This document shows positions 34,771 to 45,000 of a stretch of DNA of 64,000 bases, piece by piece; within the stretch, counting starts at the first letter, position 1, and each line of letters starts with the position of its first letter. Origin of the DNA: SM1-73 sp964588305 (lineage in GTDB: Bacteria; Zixibacteria; MSB-5A5; SM1-73); contig CAZPOP010000007.1 in the NCBI GenBank assembly GCA_964588305.1, positions 61,093 through 125,092 on the forward strand, in the 5' to 3' direction. A program made the position numbers and the translations under genes. Below the pieces are notes generated by a model. That model was not told the origin of the DNA. It saw only the letters and a program-made list of their open reading frames with translations, and did not search any database.

Positions 34771-35178
34771 ATGACGGTCAAATACAGGAATAATGAAAAA
34801 AGCAAGCGTATGCGAAGCCTGGCCAAGTCTTTGGCTCTGGTTTGGGCTCTGTGGTGGATCTTCTTCGGTGTAGCCTACGCGGTCGGCGAGAAGTTCAGCA
34901 AACAGGCGCTCCTGGTTCTCCTTGTCTTCCCCTTGCTCTTTTTAGGGAGTGCCATGCTGCCGCGGCTCTCAGAGCGCACCGGGGGAATCGTCTTATTGGT
35001 GGAAGGTTTCATCATACTTGTTGGGTATCCCTGGTTCACTTACGGGAGAGTGCCTCTGTTTGCTATCGTTGCAGTTTTGTTCATGCTGGCCCTGCCTCCT
35101 TTGGTCGCCGGGTTCCTGTTTCTGGCAGCAGGCCGGCGAAAGATGGGGGCGCCGGAAGCCTCTCAAGAAATCCAGTGA
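34771..35178 (+). CDS. Small multi-pass membrane protein of unknown function
   Basis: 135 residues if it starts at ATG 34771; GGAGGA touches this ATG, so a nearby alternative start is possible (frame is open back to 34705). Four hydrophobic helices: SLALVWALWWIFFGVAYAV, ALLVLLVFPLLFLGSAML, GGIVLLVEGFIILVGYPWF, and AIVAVLFMLALPPLVAGFLFL. The glycine-rich layout resembles small predicted membrane proteins of unknown role that occur in many bacteria. It may be co-regulated with the gene before it. Confidence 0.6.
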   Translation: MTVKYRNNEKSKRMRSLAKSLALVWALWWIFFGVAYAVGEKFSKQALLVLLVFPLLFLGSAMLPRLSERTGGIVLLVEGFIILVGYPWFTYGRVPLFAIVAVLFMLALPPLVAGFLFLAAGRRKMGAPEASQEIQ

Positions 35179-35470
35179 AAACGCTTTCCAGCCTTTGATC
35201 CCCCACAGTGGGGCAAACGTTCCTCGGTAGATAATTCCCAGACCTTCGCATCCTCGCATTTTTAAAGATTTCCATCCCGTCCCCGATAAATAGGAAATAG
35301 AGCGGGAAAACTCCTGTTGCCTTTGCAGACAGACATTCTCGGCAGCAGGAGTTTGGGCTCGTATCCCCTCCTGTTGTGCGGACGTCCCCAAAAAAGTGTG
35401 GAAATTTCGGAGTGATGCTTATGGAATCAAGGAAAGTGGTGCCTTCAAACCAATACACAAGGAGGAAAGA

Positions 35471-36505
35471 ATGTACAGGTCGTTGTGGTTGATCTCTCTG
35501 TTTGCCATTCTTGTCCTGGGTGGGTTTTTCTGCACGAAGGGACACGTGCAGCCATTGGATCTGGAAAGGTTCGACGGCGGTTTCTTTTCCATCGAAAAAC
35601 CAAATGGATGGAACATCATCACCGCCGGTAACTGCGGCGGTTTTGCGTTTTTGATACGCGATCCGTCAGAACCTTTGAAACAGGTCTTCTATTTCGGTCA
35701 GGTGGGACCGGTTTATATGGTGGAGCAGCAAAAGCAGATCGATTATCAGTACGTGAACATGGGCGGCTATCCCGTCGATTGGCTCGACATGCCGGTGGTC
35801 AACCCGCTTACCCCGGGGAATTTCCTCTCTCAGTTTCATCTGATTGCTCAATCCCGGATAGCCCAGTCGTTCATGCCGCAATGTCCCAGATTGAGCCAGG
35901 TTAAGATCGTCTCCACCCAGTCGCAGCCATGTCCGATGCCGGGAGGCACCACCGAACTGATAAGGGCACTGTTTTTGGAAGGAGGGAAGTTAGGGGAAGG
36001 CTTGTTTTTGATCACCGTGGTTCCGGTGCTGCCTTTCAACGGCAGTCCCGGGGGAGGCTTAGCATACGGGTTTATGATGACCGGAATAACTGCGCCAAAG
36101 ACGGAGTTTGAGAATGTCCAGAATACGTTGCTTAAGTCGATAAAGAGCTTCACGGTGAGCCAATCTTACGTGAGCAACTGCATGAGCCAGCAGAACAGCA
36201 CCTATGCGGGAATCCTCAAGGCGGGGAAAACCCTGAGCGAGACCTCGGATATCATCATGCAGGGATGGGAAAGCCGCAATAAGGTGCATGACGTCCTGGC
36301 AGAGAAAGGAAGCGATGCGATTCTGGGAAGGGAGCGATTGTATGATCCCAGTTCCGGAGAGGTGTATGATTTTGAGAATGGTTTTTACGGTAAATACAAT
36401 CTCGATCGGGATAGGTATGAAATGAGCGATCTCCAACTCTTGCCTGACGACAACCATCAGCTTTGGATGAAAGCGCCCCTGGATGGAGACAAGAACCTTA
36501 GATGA
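35471..36505 (+). CDS. Conserved-type secreted protein of unknown function
   Basis: 344 residues from ATG 35471 (AAGGAGG before it). Signal peptide SLWLISLFAILVLGGFFC, with a cysteine that could be a lipobox though Phe at -1 is unusual. The body starts FDGGFFSIEKPNGW, typical of extracellular domains in which a protein's response to a signal peptide strand is followed by PxGW, and carries FAFLIRDP, QVFYFGQVGPVY and near the end SDAILGRERLYDPSSGEVYDFENGFY. No enzyme motif is seen. It stands alone between two gene-free stretches. Confidence 0.65.
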   Translation: MYRSLWLISLFAILVLGGFFCTKGHVQPLDLERFDGGFFSIEKPNGWNIITAGNCGGFAFLIRDPSEPLKQVFYFGQVGPVYMVEQQKQIDYQYVNMGGYPVDWLDMPVVNPLTPGNFLSQFHLIAQSRIAQSFMPQCPRLSQVKIVSTQSQPCPMPGGTTELIRALFLEGGKLGEGLFLITVVPVLPFNGSPGGGLAYGFMMTGITAPKTEFENVQNTLLKSIKSFTVSQSYVSNCMSQQNSTYAGILKAGKTLSETSDIIMQGWESRNKVHDVLAEKGSDAILGRERLYDPSSGEVYDFENGFYGKYNLDRDRYEMSDLQLLPDDNHQLWMKAPLDGDKNLR

Positions 36506-36942
36506 TTTTTGGGATTGACTCCCTGCTGCAGACGGATTCTGATCCGCGGCATAGGAAATACGGCCATAACCATCTCTGAGCAAGCAGCAATCCCGCACCT
36601 CCGAAGCTCATCCTCACAGATCTGCTAGGTCAAAAGGGGTGTGGCGTCGGAGTTCGTCAGGAGAAGAGCATCCCTAGCGGCTTGTGCTCCACGAATAGTC
36701 TTCAGCAACACTCGCAATTTTCAACGACTCTATTTAACCCATTCAAAGTTTCACAGTTAGAACGAGGCAGGACTTAATCAGGCTTTCGAATTCGCCAGGA
36801 TTGGCGAAGTGGAGGTTCAGATAATGCAGATGAGAAAATAGGGTCCTGGGGCATATTCCTTTGTTTCGTAACCACTTGCAAAAGAAATCGGAGCAGAAGA
36901 AAAGTCGGCACAAGGTTTGTTTAGGAAAGTAGGGGTACCTGT
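36506..36942. other. Gene-free stretch before the serpin array
   Basis: No reading frame looks coding. Given the serpin tail at 36943, part of this stretch may be the decayed body of a fourth serpin, but I cannot align it by eye. Confidence 0.45.
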
Positions 36943-37038
36943 TTGCGGGTGGATCGGCCATTTGTATTTGTGATTGGGGAGAATGAGTCAGAGACTGCGT
37001 TTTTCATCTGTAAGATAATCGAGCCAGCTTGGCAGGCA
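36943..37038 (+). pseudogene. Relic of a serpin C-terminus
   Basis: Reads LRVDRPFVFVIGENESETAF then FICKIIEP, the serpin signature strand s5B region, matching MRVDRPFIFLIRENVSQTIL then FIGKIVEP in the intact genes downstream. It lacks the rest of a serpin and has no start, so it is a remnant of a fourth member. Confidence 0.8.
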
Positions 37039-37188
37039 GTGCTACCCGTGTCGGACCTTTGGGTGGGACTCGATATTGTAAAAGGGAATTGGCGAAAAAG
37101 CTTGACTTTTAGGTCAGACAAGCGTAGCATAGGTGTAACGGGAAAAGAGAAATTGATAATAATCAGGTCGAAAGTCAGGAGGTGATTT

Positions 37189-38433
37189 ATGATCAAAAGA
37201 CTGACTCTTGTCCTTTTGCTCTGCGCCTTAGTTGGGCTTATGCAGTGCAATAAGCGTTCTACCTCTTCTGATTCGCCTGACGATGGGATTTCGAGTGAGT
37301 TAACTGCGGCGGAACGGCATGTGATCGAATCGGATAACAAATTCGGGCTGAAACTGTTCAGGGAGATCATCAAGGGAGAAAAGGATAAGAACGTTTTTAT
37401 CTCTCCCTTGAGCGTTTCAATGGCTCTGGGAATGACTAATAACGGAGCCAATGGAGAGACGCAGGAGGCCATGCAAGAGGTCCTTGAGCTTTCTGGTATG
37501 ACGCTGAAGGAGATCAACCAGTCGTACAAGAGCTTGATGGAATTATTGAGGGGGCTGGATCCTAAAGTGCAGTTTCAGATTGCCAACTCGATATGGTACC
37601 GGTTAGGCTTAACTCCTGAGGACGAATTCGTGGATCTATGCAAAGAATACTTCGATGCTTTGGTGAGCGGGTTGAATTTTGCCGACCCCAATGCCGCCAA
37701 GATAATCAATGCATGGGTTGAAGAGGCTACCAATGGAAAGATAGACAAGATCGTGGACGACCCCATTGGTGATTTGACACTAATGTTTTTGATTAATGCC
37801 ATCTATTTCAAAGGCACCTGGACTTACCAGTTTGACGAGGACTCAACCAGAGATACCGTGTTTACTCTGCCTGACGGCACGCAAAAGCCCTGCCAGATGA
37901 TGCAGCAAAGTGCGTTTTTTGACTATTTCTCTAACGATGGGTTCCAAGCCGTTGACTTGGCTTACGGTGACGGCGATTTCAGCATGACCATTTTTCTCCC
38001 GAAGCCAGACGTTGACATTGATTCTCTGATCGCCCAGTTCACTCCGGAGAATTTGAGTTATTGGCTGGGCTGTTTCTCAAGTGATTCCGGTAAAATCTTT
38101 GTCCCCAAATTCAAGGTTGAGTATGACCTGCTATTGAATAACGTTTTGAAGACGCTGGGAATGGAAATCGCTTTCGATCCTGGGCGAGCCGACTTTACCA
38201 AAATGTATGAAGGTGGTGGGATCTGGATTGGTAAGGTAAAGCATAAAACGTATGTGGAGGTAAACGAAGAAGGAACCGAGGCGGCAGCAGTTACGTCTGT
38301 TGTGATGGCCACTGTATCAGAGCATCCCGACTTCCATATCCGGGTTGACCGGCCATTTGTATTTTTGATCAGAGAAAACAAGTCTCGAACTATACTCTTT
38401 ATCGGAAAAATAGTGGAGCCAACCGCAGGGTAA
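37189..38433 (+). CDS. Serpin 1 (serine/cysteine protease inhibitor), signal-peptide bearing
   Basis: 414 residues. Signal peptide ending LMQC-NKRSTSS: possible lipoprotein, though Gln before Cys is atypical. Serpin body is complete: FGLKLFREI, NVFISPLSVSMALGMTNNGANGET in parts, FLINAIYFKGTW, and the C-terminal RVDRPFVFLIRENKSR. Inhibitory hinge EEGTEAAAVT is intact; the following loop is SVVMATVSEHPDFHI, putting P1 near Val or Thr. It should trap an attacking protease at the cell surface. GGAGG precedes the ATG. First of three tandem copies. Confidence 0.95.
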   Translation: MIKRLTLVLLLCALVGLMQCNKRSTSSDSPDDGISSELTAAERHVIESDNKFGLKLFREIIKGEKDKNVFISPLSVSMALGMTNNGANGETQEAMQEVLELSGMTLKEINQSYKSLMELLRGLDPKVQFQIANSIWYRLGLTPEDEFVDLCKEYFDALVSGLNFADPNAAKIINAWVEEATNGKIDKIVDDPIGDLTLMFLINAIYFKGTWTYQFDEDSTRDTVFTLPDGTQKPCQMMQQSAFFDYFSNDGFQAVDLAYGDGDFSMTIFLPKPDVDIDSLIAQFTPENLSYWLGCFSSDSGKIFVPKFKVEYDLLLNNVLKTLGMEIAFDPGRADFTKMYEGGGIWIGKVKHKTYVEVNEEGTEAAAVTSVVMATVSEHPDFHIRVDRPFVFLIRENKSRTILFIGKIVEPTAG

Positions 38434-38538
38434 GAGCATGTATCTCGCACCCGGAGCAGCTTCGTTGCGGGAGGGTGGGTATCGTCATATAGAGAGAAGG
38501 TCTATTAACTGAGAAAGCAAGAATCGACGAGGTGCATT

Positions 38539-39774
38539 ATGTCTAAAAGATTAATGCTTGTCCCGTTGCTCTGCATGTGCATCGGGTTTGTGCAGTGCAA
38601 TAAGCGTTCCACTTCATCTGACGACGCCGCTGTGGGCGCGTTGACAGCGGCGGAACGACATCTGATCCAATCGGATAACAAATTCGGGCTGAAGCTCTTC
38701 AGGGAAATCGTCGAAGAGGAGAAGGATTCAAACGTTTTCATCTCTCCTTTGAGCGTTTCGATGGCCTTGGGAATGACTTATAACGGCGCCAATGGAGAGA
38801 CGCAGGAGGCCATGCAAGAGGTCCTTGAGCTATCCGGTTTGACGCTTCAAAAGGTGAATGAATCGTACAGAAGTTTAATCCAATTATTGAGGGGGCTTGA
38901 TCCAAAAGTGCAGTTTCAGATTGCCAATTCGATATGGTTCCGTGAGACCAGAGAGCCTGAAAAGGAATTCATCGATCTATGCAAAGAATACTTTGATGCG
39001 TTAGTGCGGGCAATGAACTTTGGCGACCGCAACGCAGCCAAGATAATCAACGGATGGGTCTACGATAACACCAACGGAAAGATTGAAGAGGTTGTGGAAG
39101 ATCCGATGGATCCTCTGATTCTGATGCTTCTGATCAACGCCATCTATTTCAAGGGCACCTGGACTTACCAGTTTGATGAAGAATCAACCAAAGATGACTT
39201 GTTTACTTTGCCCGACGGTACGAAGACGCCCTGCCGGATGATGGAGCAGAGGGGCTATTACAAGTACTTCTCCAATGACGATTTTCAAGCGGTCGATTTG
39301 CCCTATGGTGATGGTGGTTTCAGCATGACCGTCTTTCTCCCGAATCCCAAAGTTGACATTGATTCTTTGATCGCCCAATTCACTCCGGAGAATTTGAGTT
39401 ATTGGCTGGGTTGTTTCTCGAGCGATTCCGGGGATATCTTCATTCCCAAGTTCAAGCTCGAATATGGACTGGGATTGAACCAGGTACTTAAGAGTATGGG
39501 AATGGGCATCGCTTTCTCCGGGCTAGCCGACTTCACCAAAATGTATAAAGGCGGCGGGGTCTGGATTGATACGGTGATTCATAAGACATTCGTGGAGGTA
39601 AACGAAGAAGGGACCGAGGCTGCCGCGGTTACTGTTGTTATCATGATAGAGATAGCAGCTGAGCCCTCCGGCTTCCATATGCGGGTTGATCGGCCATTTA
39701 TATTCTTGATCAGGGAAAACGTTTCTCAAACCATACTGTTCATCGGGAAAATCGTGGAACCCAGGCTGGAGTAA
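38539..39774 (+). CDS. Serpin 2
   Basis: 411 residues. Same plan as serpin 1: signal peptide ending FVQC-NKRSTSS, serpin fold, hinge EEGTEAAAVT, then loop VVIMIEIAAEPSGFHM, different from both neighbours. Its first about 380 bases are nearly identical to serpin 3, whereas residues 135-150 (WFRETREPEKEF) differ from the WYRLGLTPEEEF of the others. GACGAGGTG precedes the start ATG in both serpins 2 and 3. The intergenic spacer repeats that before serpin 3, so the repeat unit is about 1.34 kb. Confidence 0.95.
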   Translation: MSKRLMLVPLLCMCIGFVQCNKRSTSSDDAAVGALTAAERHLIQSDNKFGLKLFREIVEEEKDSNVFISPLSVSMALGMTYNGANGETQEAMQEVLELSGLTLQKVNESYRSLIQLLRGLDPKVQFQIANSIWFRETREPEKEFIDLCKEYFDALVRAMNFGDRNAAKIINGWVYDNTNGKIEEVVEDPMDPLILMLLINAIYFKGTWTYQFDEESTKDDLFTLPDGTKTPCRMMEQRGYYKYFSNDDFQAVDLPYGDGGFSMTVFLPNPKVDIDSLIAQFTPENLSYWLGCFSSDSGDIFIPKFKLEYGLGLNQVLKSMGMGIAFSGLADFTKMYKGGGVWIDTVIHKTFVEVNEEGTEAAAVTVVIMIEIAAEPSGFHMRVDRPFIFLIRENVSQTILFIGKIVEPRLE

Positions 39775-39876
39775 GAGCGTTTTTGCCGTACCGAAGCAGT
39801 TTCCTTGGAGGAAGCTCGCTCTCGCTATGCAGAGAAGGTTTGTTAACAAAGAAAGCAGGAAACGACGAGGTGCATT

Positions 39877-41109
39877 ATGTCTAAAAGATTGATGCTTGTC
39901 CTGTTGTTCTGCATGTGGGTCGGGTTTGTGCAGTGCAATAAGCGTTCCACGTCATCTGACGACGCCGCTGCGGGCGCGTTGACAGCGGCGGAGCGGCATC
40001 TGATCCAATCGGATAACAAATTCGGGCTGAAGCTCTTCAGGGAAATCGTCGAAGAGGAGAAGGATTCAAACGTTTTCATCTCTCCTTTGAGCGTTTCGAT
40101 GGCCTTGGGAATGACTTATAACGGCGCCAATGGAGAGACGCAGGAGGCCATGCAAGAGGTCCTTGAGCTATCCGGTTTGACGCTTCAAGAGGTGAATGAA
40201 TCGTACAGAAGTTTAATCCAATTATTGAGGGGGCTGGATCCCAAAGTGCAGTTCCAGATTGCCAATTCGATATGGTACCGTTTAGGCTTAACCCCGGAGG
40301 AGGAATTTGTCAATCTGTGCCAGGAATACTTCGATGCTTTAGTGGTCGGGCTGGATTTTGCGGACCCCAACGCCGCCAAGACCATCAATGCATGGGTTGA
40401 GGAAAATACCAACGGAAAGATAGAAGAGATTGTGGACGACCCCATAAGTCCCGCAATAGTGATGTTTCTGATCGATGCCATCTATTTCAAAGGGACCTGG
40501 ACTTACCAGTTCGATGAAGACTCAACCAAAGATGCCGTGTTTAGCCTTCCCGACGGCACGAAAACGCCCTGCAGGATGATGGAGCAGAGGGGCTATTACA
40601 AGTACTTGTGCACTGATGATTTTCAGGCGGTCGACTTGCCGTACGGCGATGGTGATTTCAGCATGACGATTTTCTTTCCACACTGGAATATCAATATCGA
40701 TTCTTTGATAGCGAAATTCGATGAGGAGAACTTGAACTGGTGGCTCAGCGGCTTCTCAAGCGATTCGGGAGACATTTACATTCCGAAGTTCAAACTTGAA
40801 TGTGAGCTGGGACTGAACCAGGCACTTAAGACCATGGGAATGGAAATCGCCTTTAGGGGAGCAGCTGACTTCAGCAAAATGTATAAGGATGTTGGGGTGT
40901 GGATCGATACGGTAAAGCATAAAACGTTTGTTGAAGTCAACGAAGAGGGCACCGAAGCTGCGGCGGTTACCGTGGTGCAGATGGAGTACGGACCGGGCCC
41001 CCCTGGTTTTTATATGCGGGTTGATCGGCCATTCATATTCTTGATCAGAGAGAACAAATCTCAAACCATACTTTTCATCGGAAAGATAGTGGAGCCAGCG
41101 GTGGAGTAG
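39877..41109 (+). CDS. Serpin 3
   Basis: 410 residues, signal peptide ending FVQC-NKRSTSS, full serpin fold and hinge EEGTEAAAVT. Its loop continues VVQMEYGPGPPGFYM, two residues shorter and proline/glycine-rich, so its target site differs from that of serpins 1 and 2. The region near 40690-40740 (HWNINIDSLIAKFDEENL) also diverges. Likely periplasmic or surface inhibitor. The three loops suggest three protease targets; which proteases cannot be told from sequence. Confidence 0.95.
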   Translation: MSKRLMLVLLFCMWVGFVQCNKRSTSSDDAAAGALTAAERHLIQSDNKFGLKLFREIVEEEKDSNVFISPLSVSMALGMTYNGANGETQEAMQEVLELSGLTLQEVNESYRSLIQLLRGLDPKVQFQIANSIWYRLGLTPEEEFVNLCQEYFDALVVGLDFADPNAAKTINAWVEENTNGKIEEIVDDPISPAIVMFLIDAIYFKGTWTYQFDEDSTKDAVFSLPDGTKTPCRMMEQRGYYKYLCTDDFQAVDLPYGDGDFSMTIFFPHWNINIDSLIAKFDEENLNWWLSGFSSDSGDIYIPKFKLECELGLNQALKTMGMEIAFRGAADFSKMYKDVGVWIDTVKHKTFVEVNEEGTEAAAVTVVQMEYGPGPPGFYMRVDRPFIFLIRENKSQTILFIGKIVEPAVE

Positions 41110-41216
41110 TTGTCGACCGCTGTGTCTGACACTCTTCCCCTCGCCCTGCTTCCCGTCGGCATTCTTCAGCAACAGAAAAAACGGTCGGTGAAGAACACCT
41201 GCCTGTGGTGAGGGTG

Positions 41217-41265
41217 TTGTGGGGTAAGGGCTTGCCCTGAGGGTAAGCCGAAGGGTACCCCGCAA
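41217..41265. repeat. Palindromic element B, copy 1
   Basis: Outer arms TTGTGGGGTA / TACCCCGCAA with an inner AAGGGCTTGCCCTGAGGG and GTAAGCCGAAGGG. Related copies: 51079-51129 (arms GTGGCAGGGTA / TACCCTGCCAC) and a short one at 45298-45321 (TTGCGG / CCGCAA). Confidence 0.85.
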
Positions 41266-41346
41266 GAACAGTGGTCAACGGATTGAACGGATGGAGCGGA
41301 TGTAAAGACCCTCGCACTGCGGCCTCTGGAGTGAAGGATACCGGAG

Positions 41347-41482
41347 TGTTGAAAAAACCCAAATCGGAGTGCCCATCTGGGCGGTTTTTCTCAAGGATGA
41401 AGTAATTGGAAGACAAACACACCTGGATATCAAGAAAATCGCAAAAGCAAGCTTTTGCACTCCAAAACCCACTTTTTCAACA
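41347..41482. mobile_element. 136-base element with terminal inverted repeats (MITE-like or insertion relic)
   Basis: Ends TGTTGAAAAA (41347-41356) and TTTTTCAACA (41473-41482) are perfect inverted repeats; a second pair GGAGTGC / GCACTCC lies inside. It carries no transposase gene. No clear target-site duplication is seen by eye. Confidence 0.55.
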
Positions 41483-42049
41483 AGCCCATACGGTTCGCGC
41501 CACTGGCGGGATTTTCAATTTATCCTTCTCCCCCAGGGGGAGCTTTGCTCTTCTTTGTTTATAGTTCTATCAAGATTGGTATCTTGACCTGCTGAGGTGT
41601 TAACAAGACAGTGAGGCATGAAGATTTGGGTCTGAATTCGGTTGGGCGGAAGTGTTTAGACAGATTTAATCCCCCTTTGTCCCCCTTTGAAAAAAGGGGA
41701 TTATTTTAATCCTCGCTTTGGGTCTCGCAGGCAGGGCTGCCCCCGCCAGACGCGGGGGGTGTGCCCAAGGCATGAGCAGCCTTGGTGGTGGGTGGCCGGG
41801 CAGGGGTGCCCGGTCTACGAAAGATAGGAGTTCCGATGCCGTAGGCGGGGCTCCCAGCCCCGCAAAAGGAGTTTTTCGGAGACATCTTAGAAAAAGGTTG
41901 ACAGGGTGGGGTTCGGGGCTTATTTTATTAGCGCTAAGGGTTAATTATTAGGTGAACCGGGGTTTTGTAGAAACTGCTGGGCTGCGGAAGCTGTGCGCTG
42001 TTTTCGTACCCGGCAAGAGCAGAGGTTTTGGATGTAAGGGGAATGGATT

Positions 42050-45000
42050 ATGAGCAAAACACCAAAATGGGCACTTGAAAGAATTGAAAAAGCCAAGAGG
42101 AGGAGGCTTAAAAAGTTAGATTTAGGCGGACGTGGGAGGCTAGGTGAGGAAAGATTAACCCAGATTCCTGCTGAAGTCTTTGAATTGGAACAGTTGGAAG
42201 TGTTGGATTTAAACAATAATGGTTTAACATCCGTTTCCGACTCGATTACCCGTCTGCAAAACTTGACTGAGCTTGATTTACCTGTGAATCAACTCACTTG
42301 GCTCCCTGACTCGATTACCCGTCTCCAAAACTTGAGTACGCTTCATTTACGTGGGAATCAACTCACTGCTCTCCCTGAGTCGATTACCCGTCTGCAAAAC
42401 TTGACTGAGCTTGATTTACGTGGGAATCAACTCACTACTCTCCCTGACTCGATTACCCGTCTGCAAAACTTGACTGTGCTTGATTTAAGTCACAATCAAC
42501 TGACTTCTCTCCCTGACTCGATTACCCGTCTCCAAAACTTGACTGGGCTTGATTTAGATGGGAATCAACTCAGTGCTCTCCCTGACTCGATTACTCGTCT
42601 CGAAAACTTGAGTAGGCTTGATTTACGTGGGAATCAACTCAGTGCTCTCCTTGACTCGATTACCCGTCTGCAAAACTTGACTGAGCTTGATTTAGGTTAC
42701 AATCAACTGACTACTCTGCCTGACTCGATTACCCGTCTGCAAAACTTGACTGTGCTTTATTTAAGTTCCAATCAACTGACTGCTCTTCCTGACTCGATTG
42801 CCCGACTGCAAAACATGACTGAGCTTTATTTAGGTTACAATCAACTCACTTCTCTCCCTGACTCGATTACTCGTCTGCAAAACTTGAGTACGCTTGATTT
42901 ACGTGGGAATCAACTCTGTTCTCTCCCTGACTCGATTACCCGTCTGCAAAACTTGACTGAGCTTGATTTACGTGGGAATCAACTCAGTGCTCTCCTTGAC
43001 TCGATTACCCGTCTGCAAAACTTGACTGTGCTTGATCTAGCTGGGAATCGACTTACTGCTCTCCCTGACTCAATTACCGGTCTGCAAAACTTGACTGCGC
43101 TTTATTTAAGTAACAATGAACTCACTAGTGTCCCTGACTGGATTACACGACTGAAAAACTTACAAGCTCTGTGGTTACTAGGAAATCGCATCGAAATTCC
43201 CCCACCACAGGTTGTGGGAGGATATGGTAAAGGGCTTGGAATCCACGAGATTGAGAAAATCAAGAACTATTTCCGACAAGTTGAAAGAGAAGGCAAAGAT
43301 TATCTGTATGAGGCAAAGTTGCTGATCGTTGGCGAAGGTGGTGCTGGAAAAACATCATTAGCGAGGAAAATCAAGGATATGAAGTGTGATCTGCCTACTG
43401 AAGATGACACTACGAGAGGGATTGAGGTCGTGCAGTGGGAATTTCCTTTGCCTGAGGATGCGGCAAACGTTCAAGAACTATCTGGTGAGGACAAAACCTT
43501 TAAGGTTAATATTTGGGACTTCGGAGGGCAGGACATCTATCACGCCACGCATCAGTTTTTTCTGACCAAACGGTCGCTATACGCCTTGGTCGCCGATACT
43601 CGCAAAGATGATACTGATTTCTATTACTGGCTCAACGTGGTTGAACTGTTGAGCGATAATAGTCCCTTGTTGATCATCAAAAATGAAAAACAGGATCGCC
43701 ACCGCGAAATCAATGAACGACAGTTGCGCGGGCAGTTCACAAATATCAAGGAGACATTGGCGACCAATCTGGCAGATAATAGAGGGTTGCCTGATGTCTT
43801 AAAGGAGATCAAACATCACATTAGTCGTCTGCCACACATCGGCACAGCACTCCCCAAAACATGGGTCAAAGTGAGAGAGACTCTGGAAAATAATCCTAAC
43901 AATCACATCAGCCTTGATGAATATTTGGATATGTGTGAGCAGAACGGTTTCAGGCAACTCAAAGATAAGCTACAACTGAGCGGTTACTTGCATGACTTGG
44001 GGGTGTGCCTGCACTTTCAGGATGATCCGCTGCTAAAGAAGACGGTGATTCTGAAACCCTCGTGGGGCACCGATGCGGTCTATAAAGTGCTGGATAATAA
44101 GAAGGTGATTCGTAATCTGGGCGGATTCAATCGTGATGATCTGGCGAAAATCTGGCATGAGAAAAAGTACGCCAATATGCAGGATGAGTTGCTGCAATTG
44201 ATGATCAACTTCAAACTCTGTTATCAAATCCCTGGAACTGATGAATACATCGCTCCACAGCTATTGACCAAAAGTCAACCCCACTATGAGTGGGATGGGA
44301 GGGATAACCTAATTGTACGGTACACGTATGAGTTCATGCCTAAAGGCATCATCACCCAGTTTATTGTGGCGATGCACCAATATATTGCGGACCAAGAATG
44401 CGTGTGGAGAAGTGGTGTCGTTTTAACCAAGGCTCAGACGAAGGCAGAAGTTGTTGAAGACTTCGGTAAACGAGAAATCAAGATTCGCATTGCCGGCAAA
44501 TATAAAAAAGAGTTGATGACGATTGTGATGTATGAATTGGATAAGATTCACGACAGCTACCATCGGTTAAAATACAATAAGCTAATTCCATGTAATTGTG
44601 CGAAGTGTAAAGACACTCAAGAGCCGCATTTTTACAAATTCGAGAGTTTGAAAAAACGTGTCAGTGACCAAAAATTTAAAGTTGAATGTGACAAAAGCTA
44701 TGAAATGGTGGATGTCTTGGGCTTGATCGATGATGTGATTGGCAAAAAGGAGTTCCTTGAACAAGAAAAGCGAAAAGGTGGGGATTTCTATTTTGAGGGA
44801 CCCGTTGAAAAGGTTGTAGTTCAACAAACAGAAAGGGGACCCAATACTATGGAGGGCGACACAAAACAAGAAAAAGTGATTAATGTTGGTGATGGGGCCA
44901 CGATTTTGGCGCCACTTGTCATTGCTGAGACCATCCAGGACAGTTTCAACACGCTGGCGAAATCTAAGACTGACGATAACGTCAAGACGCTTCTGGATGA

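Larger units (their letters stand above)
41110..42049. other. Gene-free repeat-rich stretch before the Roco gene
   Basis: About 940 bases without a credible gene. It contains the palindromic element B (41217-41265), an element with terminal inverted repeats (41347-41482), a CCCCCTTT/AAAGGGGG hairpin (about 41668-41703), a GGGCAGGGGTGCCCGG module (about 41799-41820) and GGCGGGGCTCCCAGCCCCGC (about 41848-41868). Confidence 0.7.

Noticed and set aside
34140..35178. Phage-shock or two-component genes after the ECF pair
   Set aside because: No PspC, kinase or receiver motifs; the proteins are only small membrane proteins.
41369..41587. 72-codon frame in the repeat-rich gap
   Set aside because: It runs through the terminal-inverted-repeat element and other palindromes and has no ribosome site.
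42194..43190. Regular DNA repeats that could suggest a CRISPR array
   Set aside because: Units are contiguous with no spacers, in frame, and encode leucine-rich repeats.
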